This document shows positions 59,557 to 64,000 of a stretch of DNA of 64,000 nt, one piece after another (position 1 is the stretch's first letter; every line of letters begins with the position of its first letter). Made by a program: the position numbers and the translations under genes. The notes below the pieces were generated by a model that did no database searches, was not told the origin of the DNA, and saw nothing but the letters and a program-made list of their open reading frames with translations. Source of the stretch: Klebsormidium nitens (Eukaryota > Streptophyta > Klebsormidiophyceae > Klebsormidiales > Klebsormidiaceae); contig DF237062.1 in NCBI GenBank assembly GCA_000708835.1, positions 118,700-182,699 on the forward strand, written 5' to 3'.

Positions 59557-61112
59557 GACGCCTAACCCCGCCGGTAGCCTCCAATTAAAGCTGAGATTTG
59601 AAACAGGATTTTGCGGCTTCATTGACCAGATGAGGAGAGTATCATCGGTTGTTTAGCAACCTTGAATTTATTTAATTGATTTGGATTAAAGTAATTTGAT
59701 TTGATTGTCGCCTAACCTTAGCTGAATGGTCGCAGACCGCCAGCTTAAGTTATCTAGAAATAAGGATACGGGGAAGAGAACAACGTGTCCGCCAGAGTCC
59801 GAGATGCTAATCTACTGTCAGATCGAGTCTGGTTTGAGTAGCTAGTGTAATGTCGCTTTGCTGATGTCGAGAATAATTGCAAACAGACAGGTGCGTTCTA
59901 GGACATTTGCCTTGTTTACTCGTCTTGCTTATCATTGATACCTGATCTGTTCCATTTTATCCATTGGTAAAGTCGGAATTGGCTGTTTGGCTGCACTGTG
60001 ATACGATTGATCGACATGAATCGCATTTTCGGTGCAAAGCGGAACTTGCGATCAGGCTCGTGCCTCATGTCAGCGTTCAAGGCCGCAATTGCGTCGAGTG
60101 AAATTATGGTGGTCCGAGATCTCCGTTCTGGTTCGACGCCGTCGTCGATCAAATTCTATAAGGTACTTAGGAATCGATAGCTCCTTATTCCCCAAAACTC
60201 ATGCAAATGCTTGCAACTCTATGTTGTGTAATTCAAAACCATTTTCGCTTGAGCACTTGGTACTTGCATGCGCATCAGCGCGTCGGCCCTCCATACGCTT
60301 GTAGTTTATCTTTTGCGCAAGCTTTGTTGCTAGATAATTAACTCTGTGGCTCCCTTATGATTATATGAAGAACATGACCATGTTCGGAACGCGATCGTCA
60401 TCATTGGATCATCTCGCGAGATGATCCAAGGCGCACGCGCGCGTGCGCCGCTTCATGTTCGTTTATGTGCATCTCCGAAACTACTAACAACTGGATCGGC
60501 TGCCTGCACGTATATACACTTGGGGTTTTGGTGACGTAGCTGCAATCTATCCTCTCCTTGGTGGACGTGGTTTGTATGTAAGTGCACATGAGGTATCGTA
60601 CGCCAGGGCCGCCCATTGATGGCTTTCAAATAGCTTAAGTGCAACTCATATTTGAATATGTAATATGCAACTTAAGATCTTAAGTTACATGCACTAGCTT
60701 AGGCTGCATCGCTTGGACTCACACATGCCAAAATAGCAATCCTCATGCTAGACCACATATGGTTCGTCGCATGTCAGCGTGGAGGCACGAAGTTGAGCTT
60801 ATGAAATCTGTATGTAAGACTCAAATTGAGTACACGACATGCTGCATAAGAGTGCATGCATCCGAAAATCGTAGAATCGGGCCTTCTTCAGATTTATGTA
60901 ATTCTTTCATTCATAACAAAGTCTGCTATTCAGTGTACTACATTCAAACCGCAACAGGTTGACTTGACGTACGTATTCAGTTTCTATAAACGCTCTATCT
61001 CCAGGTGACCAGGTCTTTCAAACTCCAATGGTTGCCTCCGCCTGACGAAGATGGCAGAACGTGCAAAGCTCATCAGCGTACAGTCGGTTCCGCTTTCAAC
61101 GAATCCGGTTCC
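59557..61112. other. Intergenic, no gene seen
   Basis: Lies between the EGF-like gene and the convergent PARP-like gene, so it should contain both 3' UTRs. Apart from the palindrome pair at 60404-60449 nothing was recognised. Confidence 0.5.
60404..60449. repeat. Two abutting perfect palindromes
   Basis: 60404-60429 is a perfect 26-base palindrome (half-site TTGGATCATCTCG). It is followed without a gap by a perfect 20-base palindrome, GGCGCACGCGCGCGTGCGCC (60430-60449). The second alternates purine and pyrimidine in its centre. Confidence 0.97.
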
Positions 61113-62142
61113 CTAGAAGCCAGCAAACTTCGCCAGCTCTACTGTTCCAACGGGCAGTTGGTAGCTCGCACACTTCAGCGTCACATGGCCTAGGTTTTCC
61201 TTCCACTGAGATGACAGAGCCGCGGTGGCGGCCGCGCCACCGGCATGAAGCACGAGAAAGACCAGCAGCTTCTTGAAGGGTTTGGCGGCCGCGGGTGAGC
61301 CGCCGAACCAGTCCCAGGTACCTGAACGGCGGCGCTCAGGGAGGAGCCCCTGGCGCAGAATGCAGTCGACGTTGGCCTCCGGCGTCCCGTGAAACACGGA
61401 CTGCAGCGGGGCGATGTCGCCCCAGGCGTCCTTGTACCGCGCGGGCCTTGGCTCCAGCTGCGGAAGGAACAGAGATTTCGTGTGCCAGCTGGCATGGAGC
61501 CGTCAGACTTTGGCCACGTCAGTGACCGAGCTGACGATTCCCACGAACTTTCGTACTATGTCGGAAAATCAATTCTGGCTCGTATACAAGATGGCGTAGC
61601 AAAAATGGCACGAGAGGATGTTTCGGTTCGAAATTGCTGGGACGTTGTCACTGCTCCTCGAAGCGCCATCCAAACGCAAAGATGACTTGAATCAAAACGC
61701 ATCCCAGATGCGACCATTAGACCGTAAAGACTTTCAACTCACAGCTTGCCACCTGCGTATCCAACCAAGACTAGTAAAAATGGCTCAGGACCCGCTCTTA
61801 AGCCAAGTGTCACTATTTGGTGGAGAGACCTGACACGCTTGTCTAAGTTCAGCTCTCGCTTTCAGAAGTTCGCCAATTCAGAATAAGAGACGAAAAAGGT
61901 CGATTACTCATCATTGACTGTTTGATGATACCAGTTACAAAGGTGCGACGGCGCATTACCAACGTACCTTCCAAAATGAGGCGGTTCTCGTGCAGCCGAG
62001 CAAGGAAACGGTCGCGGAGGGTCCCGGACAGAGCGTGGGGGTTGCGCACAAAGGAGGACGGCCAGACGTAGCCGGACCAGCGGGACAGGTACTGTTGAAC
62101 GAAGTCTTCGGACAGGATGTGCGCGAGCATGTCCTCCATTTC
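61113..62142 (-). CDS. PARP-like protein, partial exons
   Basis: The last exon, 61457-61113 (acceptor CTTCCGCAG), encodes SVFHGTPEANVDCILRQGLL, a WFGG stretch, KKLLVFLVLHAGG and SYQLPVGTVELAKF before the stop. An HGT start, an INxG-like turn and a final QLPV strand are typical of ADP-ribosyltransferase/PARP-like folds, so this assignment rests on motif layout only. An upstream exon at 62142-61968 encodes MEDMLAHILSEDFVQQYLSR and ALSGTLRDRFLARLHENRLI and ends in phase 1. The last exon starts in phase 0, so at least one exon between 61458 and 61967, and the 5' end, are missing from this model. The two may not belong together. Confidence 0.45.
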
Positions 62143-64000
62143 CTGCTTGTAAGGTGAAGCAGATAATCCTGAGTATCAGAAGATTGCCCACAAACAGAAA
62201 CTAGGGTGATAGATTTGCACGTTGAAGTCAAGTCTATCCGCGGGAGCAGCGTAGAGCTCAGCTTGATGTCTTGTACAAACTTTGGAACTTCGCAAAGGGT
62301 CCGGGTCAAGTGTTGCCACACGCTTCAGTTTTGGAGGACGTCTGCTCGAAGTCAAGGAGGCTCGTTCTAGCTATTTGCCCGTTGGAAAGGTCAATAAAGA
62401 TCCAGAGGTTGCAAGGTGGGCAGAAAATTCAGCAGGGCGTAGTTAAACATTGCTTTGATCCATGCAATGCTCACCTTCTTCATTTCGTCCTGCTCCTACT
62501 TCACGGAAACCGATCCCATCGCAGCAAACTGCAACTTATAAATCTTGAGTACTTGGTTCGGTGGGGCTAGGTATCATACTTTTTCTGCCACAAGGGTGCA
62601 AATCAAACGGCTTACGAGACTGTCATCTAAGTTTAAAAATGAAGCGACTGATCAATATCTGACCAACCATGATCTGAAGTACGCGCAACGGGATCCCCCC
62701 CGTTCCCCTTGCCTGAATATGTTGCCTTCTTACAAAAGTACCTTTGGGAAACTAGGTATAGCATGATGAACATGGTCCATCAGAGGCACGTGATTATATA
62801 GTTCCGAGTCTCGCTCTGACCAATTTTTACATTTCGCTCAGCAGCAATGCTGCAACGTCATGATGAAAGGTGCTGGGTGGAGTACTCCGAGCCGGACCCG
62901 ACCAGTCTCAGGCCTGCAGAGGGCTTCCGTGCCTCCGCTTTCTAAATGGATCAGGTTCATCCAGCTCAAAGTTTTGTCTCAATAACTCAACATTGGCAAG
63001 AGTTGCCCGGAGCTGTTATGTCCTCACCTTTTACCAGCGCCCACAACTTGAGTGCTTAGACGGAGAAAAGTGGCCCAAGAGAAGGACAAGACCAGTTACG
63101 CTGGAGTACGGTCTGTCCGATTCAATCCGGCGCTGCTGGCACAGCCGATTGTCCGTTAAACCGCTTGGTGGTTCGATTCGAAGAAACAAAGGATTGGTCT
63201 CTGGAATGTGGGCGGTGGGCAAAGCTGCTAGCTGCTAAGCTAGAGAGCTTGAGTTGTGAAGTAAGGCGGCTTCTTTCTTGCCAAAATAGAAAAATACTAC
63301 GGTGAGTGCGTGCTTACTACGCGTCTCCTGGCAAAGCTGTAATCATGTAATCACCACTGAACTCCCAGGATTGCTGCAATCTGGGTACAAGCCATTGATA
63401 CTCTTCCCGTACGTCAGCCTCTACAGTCGTCTTACACTGGGGCCCCTCCGCAATGTCAAGAGGACCACTGGTCCACGGCTCTGTTTGCTTAGTGTGGGGG
63501 CTTCGGGGGGTCCACGAACTACATCAATGAAATCCGGGAGGCGCTTCGCCCCCCAACCGGTGCAGTAGGCGGCGCCAGTCTGCATGCAAGCACTAAGATA
63601 GGCCGTTCTGCAAGAATGTCAACCCCATGAATCACTGGTTGACGAGTGAGGCACTGGCTTCTGCCCCGCTTCTGCATGTCGGATCTTCCGATGATCTACT
63701 GTAGCAAGTGCTTTCGATCTTTGTGGTTGGAGACGGAATGTGAGAGGCCAAGACTAGAGCTCTGAATTAAAGGAGGGATCAGCATTTGAAGGCATGCATC
63801 CAGAGCATCTGAACTATCTGGTCGACAGCGATGAACCTGCATCGAGTCTCGACCGTACGATCGTCGCTATGCCAATCTCATCGACGGAGTTTAATGATTA
63901 ATCGAAGCCTGAGGTAGCGGGTTGCCACCCTCGATCTGCTCTTCAATTTGCAGGGGCAGCAAGCGCAAGCCTGCCACAGCTACCGAGCTAGCCAGATTTG
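62143..64000. other. Unresolved right end
   Basis: May contain 5' exons of the minus-strand PARP-like gene: a minus-strand segment near 62220-62330 is modestly protein-like (AELYAAPADRLDFNVQIYHP). No complete gene, RNA or repeat was supported. Short plus-strand frames at 62870-63568 have no recognisable domain. Confidence 0.35.

Noticed and set aside
63120-63190. Possible tRNA because of a GGTTCGATTC box
   Set aside because: No acceptor stem, anticodon arm or A box at the right distance.

Overview
The window looks like nuclear DNA of a green plant-lineage organism, most likely a streptophyte (charophyte) alga. Genes are intron-dense with GT-AG splice sites, exons are GC-richer than introns, and several proteins have plant-type architectures: a YbeY endoribonuclease fused to a HAD phosphatase, a plant-like VPS54, a nuclear Iojap/RsfS protein, and a nuclear bacterial-type release factor 3 with a transit-like leader. 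The genus is not provable from the sequence; a Klebsormidium-like alga is a guess.

Layout. 1-3 kb holds poorly resolved exon-like fragments. 3.7-11.2 kb (+) is the YbeY-HAD fusion gene (9 exons). 12.5-18.8 kb (-) is a large protein of unknown function ending in eight C2HC zinc fingers (seven exons recognised, 5' end missing). 21.1-24.8 kb (+) is a small coiled-coil protein. 25.8-35.5 kb (-) is VPS54 of the GARP tethering complex (17 exons). It is separated by a 416 bp shared promoter region from 35.9-38.7 kb (+), an Iojap/RsfS ribosome-silencing factor. 40.4-41.7 kb (-) is an intronless F-box/LRR protein. 42.8-52.0 kb (+) is release factor 3 (12 exons). 52.0-56.9 kb is gene-poor and carries two inverted-repeat elements. 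57.0-59.6 kb (+) encodes a small secreted EGF-like protein. 61.1-62.1 kb (-) contains exons of a PARP-like protein. From the fusion gene to RF3 the genes strictly alternate in strand.

The most unusual signal is in the introns. In four independent genes, introns contain tandem, decaying copies of the edge of the neighbouring exon together with its splice site. Copies of an exon 5' edge (acceptor plus exon start) lie upstream of the real exon; copies of a 3' edge (exon end plus donor) lie downstream. The outermost RF3 case has about eight copies. In most arrays the repeat period is about 148-164 bp, close to a nucleosome repeat. Some copies have broken splice sites, frameshifts or stops, while others keep intact sites. 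The full-length exon is always the copy at the end of the array, so a normal mRNA can still be made. This looks like introns growing by repeated tandem duplication across exon-intron junctions.

Functionally, three genes (YbeY-HAD, RF3, Iojap/RsfS) serve bacterial-type organellar ribosomes: rRNA maturation, termination or release-factor recycling, and subunit silencing. VPS54 serves endosome-to-Golgi traffic. Exon coordinates were assigned by eye from reading frame, splice signals and family similarity and may be off by a base or two.
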